This document shows, in pieces, positions 32,916 to 42,629 of a stretch of 50,950 bases of DNA. The notes below the pieces were generated by a model, which had not been told where the DNA came from, did no database searches, and was given only the letters and a program-made list of their open reading frames with translations. Positions within the stretch are counted from its first letter, which is position 1; each line of letters begins with the position of its first letter. The translations under genes were made by a program, and so were the position numbers. Where the stretch lies: contig JALHRB010000024.1 in assembly GCA_022841665.1 (NCBI GenBank), positions 1 through 50,950 of the forward strand. Direction: 5' to 3'. Source of the DNA: Pseudolabrys sp. (GTDB lineage Bacteria > Pseudomonadota > Alphaproteobacteria > Rhizobiales > Xanthobacteraceae).

Positions 32916-33848
32916 CTAGCGCTGGACGACCTGATCGGCGTTGAACTTGGCCGGACGGCAGGCGGCGTGCGCGTCGACGAAGCGCGCGCAGAGCACCCGC
33001 GCCGCAGTCAGATGCGCCACCGGGCCGGCGATCAGCTTGAACTCCGTGCCGCCATTGGGCCGCCGCTCGCGTACCGCGATCGGCTGCAGGCCGGTGAGCA
33101 GCGGACCGTAATTCGCCTTCACCGTCGTCCAGCGCGTGCGCAACTGCTCCAAGGTGGCGGCGCTGCCGAGCTCGATGCCGAATTCGACCTTAGGCAGCGG
33201 CGGCGGCTCCGGCGGCGCGGTGATGAAACGCGGGGGCGGCAAGGGCACCGCCATCTGCCCCTCCAACTCGTTGGGCCTGAGCTGCGGCTCGTCCTTCTCG
33301 GCCGTGCCGGGCCAGATCGCAGCCGTGTCGCTCAACACGGGGTGGGCGAGCGGATCGAATGCCGGAACGGCCGCCGGCAAGGCGGCGACGCGGGCGAGGG
33401 CCGGCGGTGCTGCCGGTGCGGGTGCCGCCGCCGCCGCTGGCGCCACAACGGGCGCGGCTTGCGGCGCGGGCGTTTGGGCGGCGTTTGACGTGGCTTGGCG
33501 CTGGATCGAGCCGGTCATGTCGTCGAGATGGCGCTCGAGGTTGGCCATGCGCGCGGCCAGGCGCTCGCGGTCGGCGGTGAGCGCGCGCACCTGCGCTTCC
33601 AGCGCCCGCGTCTCGGCGTCCTTCTCGGCGCGCGGCGGTATGGCGGCGACGGCGGAATTGCCGAACGCGGCATAGGTCTGCCGCAGCCTTTGGCTGCCGG
33701 TGTCGGTCTGGATGGTGACGGCGACGGCGGCTAGAGCAAGCGTAGCCCCGCCGCCCCAGGCGCAAAGCCGCAGCAGCAGGCTCAAGCCGCGCTTGTGCCG
33801 GCCGGTGGGAGGCCCCTCGCGTTTCGGCGGCGCTATCTCGAGCTTCAT
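32916..33848 (-). CDS. SPOR-domain-containing inner-membrane protein
   Basis: A 310-residue protein with a cytoplasmic N-terminus, one membrane helix (about residues 23-44), a coiled-coil stretch (EKDAETRALEAQVRALTADRE region, about 75-115) and an alanine/proline-rich linker. The C-terminal SPOR domain is about residues 222-297 (GIELGSAATLEQLR ... FKLIAGPVAHLTAARVLC). SPOR domains bind denuded peptidoglycan at division sites. The start at 33848 gives a conventional bitopic topology; the open frame upstream of it is antisense to glmU and is rejected. Confidence 0.82.
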   Translation of the reverse strand: MKLEIAPPKREGPPTGRHKRGLSLLLRLCAWGGGATLALAAVAVTIQTDTGSQRLRQTYAAFGNSAVAAIPPRAEKDAETRALEAQVRALTADRERLAARMANLERHLDDMTGSIQRQATSNAAQTPAPQAAPVVAPAAAAAPAPAAPPALARVAALPAAVPAFDPLAHPVLSDTAAIWPGTAEKDEPQLRPNELEGQMAVPLPPPRFITAPPEPPPLPKVEFGIELGSAATLEQLRTRWTTVKANYGPLLTGLQPIAVRERRPNGGTEFKLIAGPVAHLTAARVLCARFVDAHAACRPAKFNADQVVQR

Positions 33849-34025
33849 CGGCAGGCGGTTTCCGAGAGCGCGAATCAGATCGTTGAAAACATTAGCAGAA
33901 TCCGGCAAAGCTGGCTTTGGCCGCGTGGCTCTTATGAGCCTTTGTCTTTTGCCTTCCGCCGCGTTTCGGCTAAGGGGGACGCGCGCGCCCCGACTCGAAA
34001 TCCACCAGCGTGAGCCTGCAACCGG

Positions 34026-35381
34026 ATGCCCGACAGAACGTGCCTCGCCATCGTGCTCGCCGCCGGCGAAGGCGTCCGCATGCGTTCCAGCCTGCCGAAG
34101 GTGCTGCACGCGATCGGCGGGCGCAGCCTGATCGATCACGTCCTGACGGCAGCGATGCGCGCGGGCGGCGCCGACATCGCGGTGGTGGTCGGCCCCGACC
34201 ATGCAGCGGTGGAGGCCGAGGCCAAGCGCATCGCGCCCAAGGCCGAGGTCTTCCAGCAGCGCGAGCGGCTGGGCACGGCGCACGCGGTGCTGTCGGCGCG
34301 CAGCGCATTGGCGCGCAAGCGCGACGACATCCTGGTCATCTTCGGCGACACGCCGCTGATCCGCAGCGAAACGCTGGCGCAATTGCGCGGCGCGCTTGCC
34401 AAGGGCGCGGCGGTGGCGGTGCTCGGCTTTCGGCCGGCGGATCCGAAAGGCTATGGCCGGCTGGTCATGCGCGGCAACGATCTCCTAGCCATCCGCGAGG
34501 AGAACGACGGCAGCGCGGAGGAGCGTAAGATCGCCTTCTGCAACGGCGGGCTGATGGCGCTCGCCGGCGACAAGGCGCTCGCGCTCCTCGATCGCATCGG
34601 CAACGCCAATACCAAGGGCGAATATTACCTGACCGACGCGGTCGCCATCGCCCGCGATATGGGCTTGCAGGCGGTCGCGATCGAAACCTCGGAGGACGAC
34701 GTGCGCGGCATTAACACCAAGGCGCAACTCGCCGAAGCGGAAGCCGTATTGCAGAAGCGCCTGCGCTCGGCGGCGCTGGAGGCGGGCGTCACCATGACGG
34801 CACCCGACACCGTGTTCCTCTCCACCGACACGAAATTCGGCAAGGACGTCACAATCGAGCCGAACGTCGTGTTCGGCCCGGGCGTCACCGTCGAGGACGG
34901 CGCGACGATCCGCGCCTTTTCGCATCTGGAAGGCGCGCGTGTCGGCAAGGGCGCGCGCGTCGGGCCGTTTGCGCGCTTGCGGCCGGGCGCCGAACTCGGG
35001 GCCGACGTGCACATCGGTAATTTCGTCGAGGTGAAGGCGGCGAGCATCGAGGCCGGCGCCAAGGCCAACCATCTCGCCTATATCGGCGACGCGCGCGTGG
35101 GCGAGGGCGCCAATATCGGCGCCGGCACCATCACCTGCAATTACGACGGCGTCGGCAAACACAAGACCGACATCGGCAAGGGCGCCTTCGTCGGCTCCAA
35201 TTCGTCGCTAGTCGCGCCGGTCAAGATCGGCGACGGCGCCTATGTCGGGTCGGGTTCGGTCATTACGAAGGACGTGCCGGCCGACGCGCTGGCGGTCGAA
35301 CGCGCGCTGCTGACGGTTAAGGAAGGCTGGGCGAAGCGCTTTCGCGCCGCGATGACGCTGCGGAAAAAATCGCAGCGCTGA
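34026..35381 (+). CDS. glmU: Bifunctional N-acetylglucosamine-1-phosphate uridyltransferase / glucosamine-1-phosphate acetyltransferase
   Basis: GlmU acetylates glucosamine-1-phosphate and then uridylylates it to UDP-GlcNAc for peptidoglycan and lipopolysaccharide. The 451-residue protein has the N-terminal pyrophosphorylase domain with '[18 protein letters not shown]' (residues 10-27), 'GTAHAVLSA' and 'GDTPLI'. The C-terminal left-handed beta-helix has hexapeptide repeats from about residue 255, and 'NFVEVKAA', '[11 protein letters not shown]' and '[10 protein letters not shown]' mark the acetyltransferase site. It is full length. glmS, which makes its substrate precursor, lies 2.3 kb downstream. 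Confidence 0.97.
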   Translation: MPDRTCLAIVLAAGEGVRMRSSLPKVLHAIGGRSLIDHVLTAAMRAGGADIAVVVGPDHAAVEAEAKRIAPKAEVFQQRERLGTAHAVLSARSALARKRDDILVIFGDTPLIRSETLAQLRGALAKGAAVAVLGFRPADPKGYGRLVMRGNDLLAIREENDGSAEERKIAFCNGGLMALAGDKALALLDRIGNANTKGEYYLTDAVAIARDMGLQAVAIETSEDDVRGINTKAQLAEAEAVLQKRLRSAALEAGVTMTAPDTVFLSTDTKFGKDVTIEPNVVFGPGVTVEDGATIRAFSHLEGARVGKGARVGPFARLRPGAELGADVHIGNFVEVKAASIEAGAKANHLAYIGDARVGEGANIGAGTITCNYDGVGKHKTDIGKGAFVGSNSSLVAPVKIGDGAYVGSGSVITKDVPADALAVERALLTVKEGWAKRFRAAMTLRKKSQR

Positions 35382-35446
35382 GCGCGCGTGCTGTCGCAAG
35401 TCGATGCGCCGACGACGCCCAAGCGACGCCCATCAGCGAGCGTCGC

Positions 35447-36142
35447 TCAGTAGATTTCCGCGCGGCGCACGCCGTAGGATACCGGCGAAACCAACGACGC
35501 CGGACCGCGCGTGACAACAGCGACTGCGCTGCGCGCGGGCAGGACGATGATCTTGGCGCCGACATTCACGCGGCTGTAGAGGTCGATGACGTCCTCGTTC
35601 AGCAGGCGGATGCAGCCGCTCGACACGTTCTGGCCGATGGTATCCGGCATGTTGGTGCCGTGAATCCGGTAGACCGTGTTGCCGAGATACATGGCGCGAG
35701 CGCCGAGCGGGTTGCCTTCGCCGCCGGCCATGAAGCGGGCCAGATAAGGCTGCCGCGCGATCATTTCGGCCGGCGGGGTCCAATCCGGCCATTCGGACTT
35801 GCGCGTCACGGTTTCGGTGCCTGACCAAGTGAAGCCTTCGCGACCGACACCGATGCCGTAGCGGATCGCCGTCCCATTGCCGAGCACCAAGTAGAGGTAG
35901 GTGTTCGCGGTGTCGACGATGACCGTGCCGGGGGCCTCGGCGGTCGCAAATTCGACCATGGTGCGGCGCAGGTGGGCCGGCGTTTCGGCGGCCCGAACCT
36001 CGTCGGCAACCGCGGCCTCCGTCGCATAGACACCGCCTGCATAGGGCACGGAGGGCATCGGAGCCGCACCGGCGGCACCGATGCAAAAGGCTGTTCCTGC
36101 GAGTAAAAATGAGGTTTTTAGAAGAAGCCGGCGGCCAAACAT
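35447..36142 (-). CDS. Exported L,D-transpeptidase (YkuD fold)
   Basis: The 231-residue protein has a signal sequence (RRLLLKTSFLLAGTAFCIGAAGAA) and a YkuD catalytic domain (about residues 70-200). The active-site signature is 'HGTNMPDTIGQNVSSGCIRLLNED', here named by its ends, with H161 and nucleophile C177. It forms 3-3 cross-links in peptidoglycan or attaches lipoproteins to it. 'GIGVGREGFTWSGTE' is a typical substrate-groove element. It lies opposite to, and just after, glmU, and is divergent from the HWE kinase gene across an AT-rich gap. Confidence 0.92.
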   Translation of the reverse strand: MFGRRLLLKTSFLLAGTAFCIGAAGAAPMPSVPYAGGVYATEAAVADEVRAAETPAHLRRTMVEFATAEAPGTVIVDTANTYLYLVLGNGTAIRYGIGVGREGFTWSGTETVTRKSEWPDWTPPAEMIARQPYLARFMAGGEGNPLGARAMYLGNTVYRIHGTNMPDTIGQNVSSGCIRLLNEDVIDLYSRVNVGAKIIVLPARSAVAVVTRGPASLVSPVSYGVRRAEIY

Positions 36143-36326
36143 GGTGTAGTTCCCCCTGTATATATAAGAACAAGTCCGGCCGCCTGGTAATGTTCCGCTG
36201 TGAGAATAATATATCTGCGTTACAATATTAGACGTTTTATGTATTAATGGTCCTTAATATTCAATCATTACTTTCGGTCGGGCCGCCCGCGCCGCCGGAA
36301 AGTGTTACTTACAGAAAGCCCGTCTC

Positions 36327-37472
36327 ATGTCAGCAGACACACCCGTTTCCAAAACTAATGTCCTCGTTGTCGAAGACGAGATGGTGTTGCGCATGCGCGC
36401 GGTCGATATCGTGCAGGACGCCGGCTTCAACGCGGTGGAAGCGATCAATGCCGACGAGGCGCTTACAATTCTGGAAAGCCGTTCGGATATTTCGCTGCTC
36501 TTCACCGACATCCAGATGCCCGGCAGCATCGACGGCCTCAAGCTTGCCCATGCGGTGCACAGGCGCTGGCCGGAAATCAAAATCGTTCTGGTGTCCGGCA
36601 AGGTCGAACTGACCGATGCCGACAAGCCCGCCTTCAGCCGCTTTTTCGGCAAGCCGCTGGAAGCCAAGCAGATGATTTCCGAAATTCAGAACATGGTCGG
36701 TGCGGGCGCCCTCAAGATCGTCCCAGGCGGCGGCCAGGACATGCTGAGCGCTGAAAACGACAACCTTCGCCTGTTGCTGGAACAGGCAGGCATCGATGCC
36801 AAGGCATTGCTCGCGCAAGCCGGCATCGACGCCAAGCAGCGCGAGGCGGCGGACCGCCTGCAAAAGCTCATTCTCGAAGAGATGCATCACCGCATCAAGA
36901 ATACGCTGGCGACTGTGAGCGCCATCGCATCGCAGAGCCTGCGCACCGCCACCAGCCCCGAACATGGGCAGCACGCTATCGAAGGACGGCTGGCGGCGCT
37001 TGGCCGCGCGCACGATCTGCTGATGCAAGCCAATTGGGCAAACGCCAGCCTGGCCCAGACGGTACGCGGCGCGACCGAGCCCTACGACAATGAAGGCGCG
37101 ATCAATTTTGAGATCGAGGGGCCCGATGTCGGCATCACCTCCGGCGCCGTCATTGCGCTCGCCATGACCTTTAATGAGCTCTGCACCAATACGACGAAAT
37201 TCGGCGCGCTTTCGGTGCCCGGCGGCCGCGTCAAGATCGCGTGGACGATCGATGACGACAAGCAGCGCCTGCGCCTCACCTGGAGAGAGATGGGAGGGCC
37301 GAAAGTCCCGCCGCCCGGCCGGAAAAGCTTCGGCACGCGGATGATGAGTTCGCTCGGGCAGCAGTTGAAGGGGAAGGTCGAACTCGACTACGACCCGGCC
37401 GGATTCGTCTATACGCTCGAAGTCCCGCTGGACGCTTTGACAGCGCCTGCCTCCGCGGCTGGCGCCGCCTGA
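36327..37472 (+). CDS. Receiver-HWE histidine kinase hybrid
   Basis: A 381-residue soluble signalling protein. Residues about 10-125 are a receiver domain with acidic pocket E16-D17, phospho-acceptor D61 ('LLFTDIQMPG') and the Lys in 'FFGKPL'. A linker with two near-identical QAGIDAK repeats (about 153-170) follows. The kinase part has the H-box 'EEMHHRIKN' (H188), the N-box 'TNTTKFGALS' (N288) and W319-x-E321, the WxE signature of the HWE family. HWE kinases are common in Rhizobiales and often act in light, stress or general stress signalling. There is no membrane helix or sensor domain, so input must come through the receiver. No cognate regulator is adjacent. Confidence 0.9.
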   Translation: MSADTPVSKTNVLVVEDEMVLRMRAVDIVQDAGFNAVEAINADEALTILESRSDISLLFTDIQMPGSIDGLKLAHAVHRRWPEIKIVLVSGKVELTDADKPAFSRFFGKPLEAKQMISEIQNMVGAGALKIVPGGGQDMLSAENDNLRLLLEQAGIDAKALLAQAGIDAKQREAADRLQKLILEEMHHRIKNTLATVSAIASQSLRTATSPEHGQHAIEGRLAALGRAHDLLMQANWANASLAQTVRGATEPYDNEGAINFEIEGPDVGITSGAVIALAMTFNELCTNTTKFGALSVPGGRVKIAWTIDDDKQRLRLTWREMGGPKVPPPGRKSFGTRMMSSLGQQLKGKVELDYDPAGFVYTLEVPLDALTAPASAAGAA

Positions 37473-37676
37473 CGGCAGGGCGTTCGCTCACCGGCACGCC
37501 TGCGCCTGCGTTTGCGCGCCGCGGGCCGCTGGCGTATGAAGCCGGCGCGCACAGGCTGGCAGCGCGGCCTCTCAGGCGCCATTGTCACAAGCCGAAATAC
37601 GTTTTGATTCACAGAGCGTTGCCGGCGCCGGTTAAGGTTGGAATCAAAACGGGTAAGGCAGGGGCTATCCAGGCGA

Positions 37677-39503
37677 ATGTGCGGAATTGTCGGAATTCTC
37701 GGTAGCGGGCCGGTGGCCGGTCAGTTGGTCGATGCGCTCAAGCGTCTCGAATATCGCGGCTACGACTCGGCCGGCGTGGCCACCCTCGACCACGGCGCGC
37801 TCGGGCGCCGCCGCGCCAAGGGCAAGCTGCACGCGCTGGAAGAGCGGCTCCAGAGCGAGCCGCTGCCGGGCAAGATCGGCATCGGTCACACCCGCTGGGC
37901 GACGCATGGGCGGCCGAGCGAGGACAATGCCCACCCGCACGCCACCGACAAGGTCGCGGTGGTGCATAACGGCATCATCGAGAATTTCCGCGAGCTGCGC
38001 GAGAAGCTGACCGCGCAGGGCTGCAAGTTCACCAGCGACACCGACACCGAGGTGGTGGCGCATCTGGTCACGCAGGAAATGAAGAGCGGCAAGCCGCCGG
38101 CCGAGGCGGTGGCCGCCACGCTCAAGCAGCTGCGCGGCGCCTTCGCGCTCGTCTTTCTGTTCGCGGGCGAGGACGACCTCCTGATCGGCGCCCGCAAGGG
38201 CTCGCCGCTCGCGATCGGCTACGGCAAAGGCGAGATGTATCTCGGCTCCGACGCCATCGCGCTCGCGCCCTTTACCGACAGGGTCGCCTATCTCGACGAC
38301 GGCGACTGGGCCGTGCTCACCCGCAAGGGCGTGCAGATCCGCGACGAAGGCGGACAGCCGGTCGAGCGGCCGGTGATCAAATCGGCCGCTTCGGCCATGC
38401 TGGTGGACAAGGGCAACCACAAGCACTTCATGGCCAAGGAAATCCACGAGCAGCCGGAGGTCGTCGGCCACACGCTCGCGCGCTACATCGACATGGTGCA
38501 GGAGCGCGTGGCGCTGCCGGACGCCCTGCCGTTCGACTGGAAGAAGATCAAGCGGCTGTCGATCTCGGCCTGCGGCACGGCCTTCTATGCCGGGCTGGTG
38601 GCGAAATACTGGTTCGAACGCTTCGCCCGCATGCCGGTGGAGATCGATATCGCGTCGGAATTCCGCTACCGCGGCGCGCCGCTCGAGCCGGGCGACGCCG
38701 CCATCTTCATCTCGCAGTCGGGCGAGACCGCCGACACGCTGGCGACGTTGCGCTACGCCAAGGAGCAGAAGCAGCACATCCTTTCGGTGGTCAACGTGCC
38801 GACCTCGACCATCGCGCGCGAAAGCGACGTGGTGCTGCCGACCTTGGCCGGCCCCGAAATCGGCGTCGCCTCGACCAAGGCCTTCACCTGCCAATTGGCG
38901 GTGCTCGCCTGCCTCGCCATCGCCGCCGGCCGCGCGCGCGGCGAATTGTCGGAAGCCGACGAGCGCAAGCTGGTGCAGGCGCTGATCGGCGTTCCCGGCC
39001 TGATGGCCAAGGCGCTCACGCTCGAGCCGCAGATCGAGCGGCTGGCGCACGACCTCGCCAAGGCGCGCGACGTGCTCTATCTCGGCCGCGGCACTTCGTT
39101 TCCGATCGCGCTCGAAGGCGCGCTCAAGCTCAAGGAGATCTCCTACATCCACGCCGAAGGCTATGCGGCGGGCGAGCTCAAGCACGGGCCGATCGCGCTG
39201 ATCGACGAGACCATTCCGGTGATCGTGATCGCGCCGCACGACCGCGTGTTCGACAAGACCGTGTCGAACATGCAGGAAGTGGCAGCCCGCGGGGCCAAGA
39301 TCGTCCTGATCACCGACCCGAAGGGGGCGCAGGAAGCCACCCTCGAGTCGATCGAGACGCTGACCCTGCCGGAAATGGCCTCGACGGTGACGCCGCTGGT
39401 CTATTCGATCCCGGTGCAGCTCATCGCCTATCACACGGCTGCGGCCATCGGCACCGACGTCGACCAGCCGCGCAATCTCGCGAAATCGGTCACGGTGGAA
39501 TAG
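37677..39503 (+). CDS. glmS: Glutamine:fructose-6-phosphate aminotransferase (isomerising)
   Basis: GlmS makes glucosamine-6-phosphate from fructose-6-phosphate and glutamine, the entry to amino-sugar synthesis. The start is fixed at 37677 because Cys2 of MCGIVGILG must become the N-terminal nucleophile of the glutaminase domain; upstream in-frame codons are excluded. The 608-residue protein has the class-II glutaminase (about 2-225, with 'GHTRWATHG') and two SIS sugar-isomerase domains (about 285-420 and 455-590, with 'SQSGETADT' and the C-terminal 'KSVTVE'). No ribozyme-like leader was recognised. Confidence 0.97.
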   Translation: MCGIVGILGSGPVAGQLVDALKRLEYRGYDSAGVATLDHGALGRRRAKGKLHALEERLQSEPLPGKIGIGHTRWATHGRPSEDNAHPHATDKVAVVHNGIIENFRELREKLTAQGCKFTSDTDTEVVAHLVTQEMKSGKPPAEAVAATLKQLRGAFALVFLFAGEDDLLIGARKGSPLAIGYGKGEMYLGSDAIALAPFTDRVAYLDDGDWAVLTRKGVQIRDEGGQPVERPVIKSAASAMLVDKGNHKHFMAKEIHEQPEVVGHTLARYIDMVQERVALPDALPFDWKKIKRLSISACGTAFYAGLVAKYWFERFARMPVEIDIASEFRYRGAPLEPGDAAIFISQSGETADTLATLRYAKEQKQHILSVVNVPTSTIARESDVVLPTLAGPEIGVASTKAFTCQLAVLACLAIAAGRARGELSEADERKLVQALIGVPGLMAKALTLEPQIERLAHDLAKARDVLYLGRGTSFPIALEGALKLKEISYIHAEGYAAGELKHGPIALIDETIPVIVIAPHDRVFDKTVSNMQEVAARGAKIVLITDPKGAQEATLESIETLTLPEMASTVTPLVYSIPVQLIAYHTAAAIGTDVDQPRNLAKSVTVE

Positions 39504-39513
39504 GCTTACGCGC

Positions 39514-40281
39514 ATGGCCCAGACACCCCCGCAGCCGCGTGACGAGCTTGCCGCCGATATCGAGCAGGTGACGACGTCGCACACCGGCGCGATGGGCCGC
39601 TTCCGCAACTATTTCCTGACTGGCCTGGTGGTGGCCGGGCCGCTGGCGGTCACCGCCTGGCTGGTCGTTTCGGTGGTGAACTGGGCCGACGGCGTGGTGC
39701 GGCCGCTCATTCCGGAGGCCTACCGGCCGGAGAGTTATCTGCCCTGGCCGATCCCCGGCACCGGTCTGATCATTGCGATCGCCGCGCTCACGCTGCTCGG
39801 CTTCCTCACCGCCAACCTGGTCGGCCGCACGCTGGTCGGGTGGGGCGAGGGCGTGCTCGGCCGCATGCCGATCGTGCGGCCGATCTACAAGACCATGAAG
39901 CAGATCTTCGAGACGCTGTTTTCGAAGAGTGGTTCGAGTTTCCGCAAGGTGGCGCTGGTGGAATTTCCGGCGCCCGGCATGTGGTCGCTGGTGTTCCTGT
40001 CGCAGCCGCCGAGCGAGGACTTTTCGGCCAAGCTGCCGCAGGGCGAGCATGTATCGTGCTTTCTGCCCTGCACGCCCAACCCCACCACCGGCTTCTTCTT
40101 CTATGTAAAGCGCAATGAACTGATCGAGCTCGACATCTCGGTCGAGAACGCGATGACGCTGTTGATTTCGGCCGGCATGGTCCAGCCCGGCGCCGACAAG
40201 GACGCGCAGAAAAAGCTGGCGAACATGGCCGCGACCGCGAAGGCGGCGCAGATGGCGCGCACCGCCGCGGCGGGGGAGTGA
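39514..40281 (+). CDS. DUF502 family membrane protein
   Basis: A 255-residue protein with two membrane helices (about 31-53 and 83-106) and a C-terminal soluble domain. Typical DUF502 text includes 'FRNYFLTGLVVAGPLAVTAWL' (partly), 'PGTGLIIAIAALTLLGFL', 'IPIVRPIY'-like 'MPIVRPIYKTMKQ' and 'PNPTTGFFFYVKR'. The molecular role is not known. It starts 10 bases after glmS and is probably in its operon. Confidence 0.88.
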   Translation: MAQTPPQPRDELAADIEQVTTSHTGAMGRFRNYFLTGLVVAGPLAVTAWLVVSVVNWADGVVRPLIPEAYRPESYLPWPIPGTGLIIAIAALTLLGFLTANLVGRTLVGWGEGVLGRMPIVRPIYKTMKQIFETLFSKSGSSFRKVALVEFPAPGMWSLVFLSQPPSEDFSAKLPQGEHVSCFLPCTPNPTTGFFFYVKRNELIELDISVENAMTLLISAGMVQPGADKDAQKKLANMAATAKAAQMARTAAAGE

Positions 40282-40286
40282 AGGCG

Positions 40287-42386
40287 TCAGCCGGCCCTGA
40301 TCAGCTTGATCGCCTCGTCCTTGCCGAACAGATAGAGCAGGTGACGCAAAGCCTGGCCGCGCTCGCTCTGCAATGACGGGTCGCGTGTGAGTACGAGCGC
40401 GGCATCGTCGCGCGCCGCGCCGAGATACTTGCCGTGGAATTCCGGACGCGCGACCCGAAAGCCGGGCATGCCGCTCTGACGCGTGCCCAAGAGGTCGCCT
40501 TCGCCGCGCAGGCGCAGGTCCTCCTCGGCGATGCGAAAGCCGTCTTCCGTCTCGCGCAGAATCGCGAGGCGCGCCTTGGCGGTCTCGCCGAGCGGCGCCT
40601 TGTAGAGCAAGAGGCAGGTCGAGGCGCCGGCGCCGCGGCCGACGCGGCCGCGCAGCTGGTGCAGCTGGGCCAGCCCGAACCGCTCGGCGTGCTCGATCAC
40701 GATGATGGTCGCCTCCGGCACGTCGACGCCGACCTCGATCACCGTGGTGGCGACCAGCACCTGCGACTGGCCCGCGGCGAAGCGCGCCATGGCGGCGTCC
40801 TTGTCGGCGCCTTTCATCTGGCCGTGCACCAGATCGACCGCTTTGCCGAACTTCTTGCGCAGTTCGTCGTAGCGCGCCTGCGCGGCGGCGAGGTCGGTCT
40901 TTTCGGATTCCTCGACCAGCGGGCAGACCCAATAAGCGCGCTTGCCCTCTGAGATCGCGCGGCCGATGGCGGCTTCGACTTCGTCGAGGCGATCGAGCGG
41001 GATGGTGCGGGTATCGACCGGCTGGCGGCCGGCCGGCTTCTCGCGCAATTCCGAAATGTCCATGTCGCCGAAATAAGTGAGCACCAATGTGCGCGGGATC
41101 GGCGTGGCGGTGAGCACCAGCACGTCGACCGACTCGCCCTTCTGCGTGAGCGCGAGCCGCTGATGCACGCCGAAGCGGTGCTGCTCGTCGACCACGGCGA
41201 GCGCGAGATCGTGAAAAGCGACGTCCTCCTGGAACAGCGCGTGCGTGCCGACCAGCAGATCGATGTCGCCGAGCGTGAGCCGGTCGAGAATTTCCTTGCG
41301 CGCCGGCCCGCGCTCGCGGCCGGTGAGGATGGCGACGCGGATGCCGGCGGCTTCGGCCAGCGGCGCGATGGTCTTGAGATGCTGGCGCGCCAGAATTTCG
41401 GTCGGTGCCATGAAGGCGGCCTGGCGGCCGGCTTCGATCGCGGTGGCGGCGGCGGCGAGCGCCACCACGGTCTTGCCGGAGCCGACGTCGCCTTGCAGCA
41501 GGCGCAGCATGCGCTGCGGCAGCGCGAGGTCGTTGACGATCTCGTCGACCGCCTTCTGCTGCGAATGGGTGAGGGCGTAAGGCAGCGCCTTGAGCACTTT
41601 CGCCCGCATCTTGCCTTCGCTCGAGGTGCCGCGGCCGGATTGGCGGCGCATGTGCGCGCGCACCAGCGCAAGCGCGAGCTGGCCGGCGAGCAGTTCGTCA
41701 TAGGCAAGCCGCGTCCAGGCCGGGTTTTCCGGCGCGATGTCGTGCGGCTCGTGCGGCCGGTGCAGCGCGCGCAGCGCGTCGCCGAAGCCCGGCAGGCGCT
41801 CGCGCGAGACCCAGGCCTCGTCCTGCCACTCCGGCAAGGCCGGGAGCTTGGCCAGTGCGCCGTCCATCGCGCGCCGCACATTGCCGAGCGCGAGCCCTTC
41901 GGTGAGCGGGTAGACCGGCTCGACCAGCGGTAGTGCCGCGAATCCCTTCTCGTCGACCACGCGGTCGGGATGCACCATCTGCAACGAGCCGTCGTAGAAC
42001 TCGGCGGTGCCCGAAACGTAGCGGGTCTCGCCCACCGGCAGGAGCTTTTCCAGGTAGTCGGGACGGGCGCTGAAGTAAGTCAGCGTCAGCGTCACGCCGG
42101 TGTCGTCCGAGGTGAGGATGCGGTAGGGCGCGCGCGGCCGGTGGCGCGGGGCGGGATAGTGCTCCTCGACCTGCACCGCGACGGTGACGACCTGGCCGAC
42201 CTTCACTTCGTTGAGTTTGGGCCGCGCGCGGCGGTCGATGACGCCGGCGGGCAGGTGGAACAGCAGGTCGACCACGCGCGGGGTCTCGCGGTCCAGGAGG
42301 CGCGCATAGAGCTTCTCCAGCTTCGGCCCGACGCCGGGCAGGCTGGTGAGCGAGGCGAACAGGGGCGTGAGGACGAGCGGGCGCAT
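40287..42386 (-). CDS. recG: ATP-dependent DNA helicase RecG
   Basis: RecG remodels stalled replication forks and branched recombination intermediates. The 699-residue protein has the N-terminal OB 'wedge' region (about 1-250), then superfamily-2 helicase motifs: I 'GDVGSGKT', Ia 'APTEILARQH', II 'VVDEQHRFGV', III 'TATPIPRTL', V/VI 'QLHQLRGRVGRG', and the RecG tail ('GMPGFRVA', 'RHLLYLFG'). It is read opposite to sdhE-mfd from a shared gap that holds a palindromic repeat. Confidence 0.97.
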   Translation of the reverse strand: MRPLVLTPLFASLTSLPGVGPKLEKLYARLLDRETPRVVDLLFHLPAGVIDRRARPKLNEVKVGQVVTVAVQVEEHYPAPRHRPRAPYRILTSDDTGVTLTLTYFSARPDYLEKLLPVGETRYVSGTAEFYDGSLQMVHPDRVVDEKGFAALPLVEPVYPLTEGLALGNVRRAMDGALAKLPALPEWQDEAWVSRERLPGFGDALRALHRPHEPHDIAPENPAWTRLAYDELLAGQLALALVRAHMRRQSGRGTSSEGKMRAKVLKALPYALTHSQQKAVDEIVNDLALPQRMLRLLQGDVGSGKTVVALAAAATAIEAGRQAAFMAPTEILARQHLKTIAPLAEAAGIRVAILTGRERGPARKEILDRLTLGDIDLLVGTHALFQEDVAFHDLALAVVDEQHRFGVHQRLALTQKGESVDVLVLTATPIPRTLVLTYFGDMDISELREKPAGRQPVDTRTIPLDRLDEVEAAIGRAISEGKRAYWVCPLVEESEKTDLAAAQARYDELRKKFGKAVDLVHGQMKGADKDAAMARFAAGQSQVLVATTVIEVGVDVPEATIIVIEHAERFGLAQLHQLRGRVGRGAGASTCLLLYKAPLGETAKARLAILRETEDGFRIAEEDLRLRGEGDLLGTRQSGMPGFRVARPEFHGKYLGAARDDAALVLTRDPSLQSERGQALRHLLYLFGKDEAIKLIRAG

Positions 42387-42432
42387 GCGGACGCAGTCTA
42401 ATGCATCCCTCGTGCGGCTGCGCCGCGCCCAC

Positions 42433-42536
42433 GACGGTCATCCCCCGCGAAAGCGGGGGATCCAGTACTCCGCAGCGTATCGAGAGCACACGGCGTACTG
42501 GATTCCGGGTCTCGCTGCGCTCGCCCGGAATGACAG
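42433..42536. repeat. Composite palindromic intergenic repeat between recG and sdhE
   Basis: The element opens with GGTCATCCCCCGC...GCGGGGGAT (a hairpin), and contains a GTACTGGATTCC/GGATCCAGTAC type inverted pair near 42460-42505. It closes with ATTCCGGGTC...GCCCGGAATGAC, another hairpin. The outer GTCAT/ATGAC ends make the whole block one large imperfect palindrome. Its cores resemble those at 27224-27273 and 46441-46468, so these belong to one repeat style. The promoters of recG and sdhE must lie around it. Confidence 0.7.
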
Positions 42537-42629
42537 CCAACAGCGCTGCTCCGCATGACAAACCAAAGCGGCACCTCTATATAAACCCCGCACCCGGCCC
42601 GCGCCGGGTTTTTGCCGTTGGAGAAAAGG

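Noticed and set aside
33849-34382. Upstream extension of the SPOR-domain protein frame
   Set aside because: It runs antisense into glmU and would bury the N-terminal membrane anchor; the ATG at 33848 gives normal topology.
36143-36326. EcfG-type (GGAAC...CGTT) general-stress promoter before the HWE kinase or transpeptidase gene
   Set aside because: A GGAAC is present on the minus strand near 36190, but the expected CGTT at 16-17 bases is not.
37482-37676. glmS ribozyme or riboswitch in the leader of glmS
   Set aside because: No conserved glmS-ribozyme core was recognised, and this class is found in Gram-positive bacteria.
37665-39608. Long minus-strand open frame opposite glmS
   Set aside because: Antisense shadow; glmS on the plus strand is full length with all catalytic residues.
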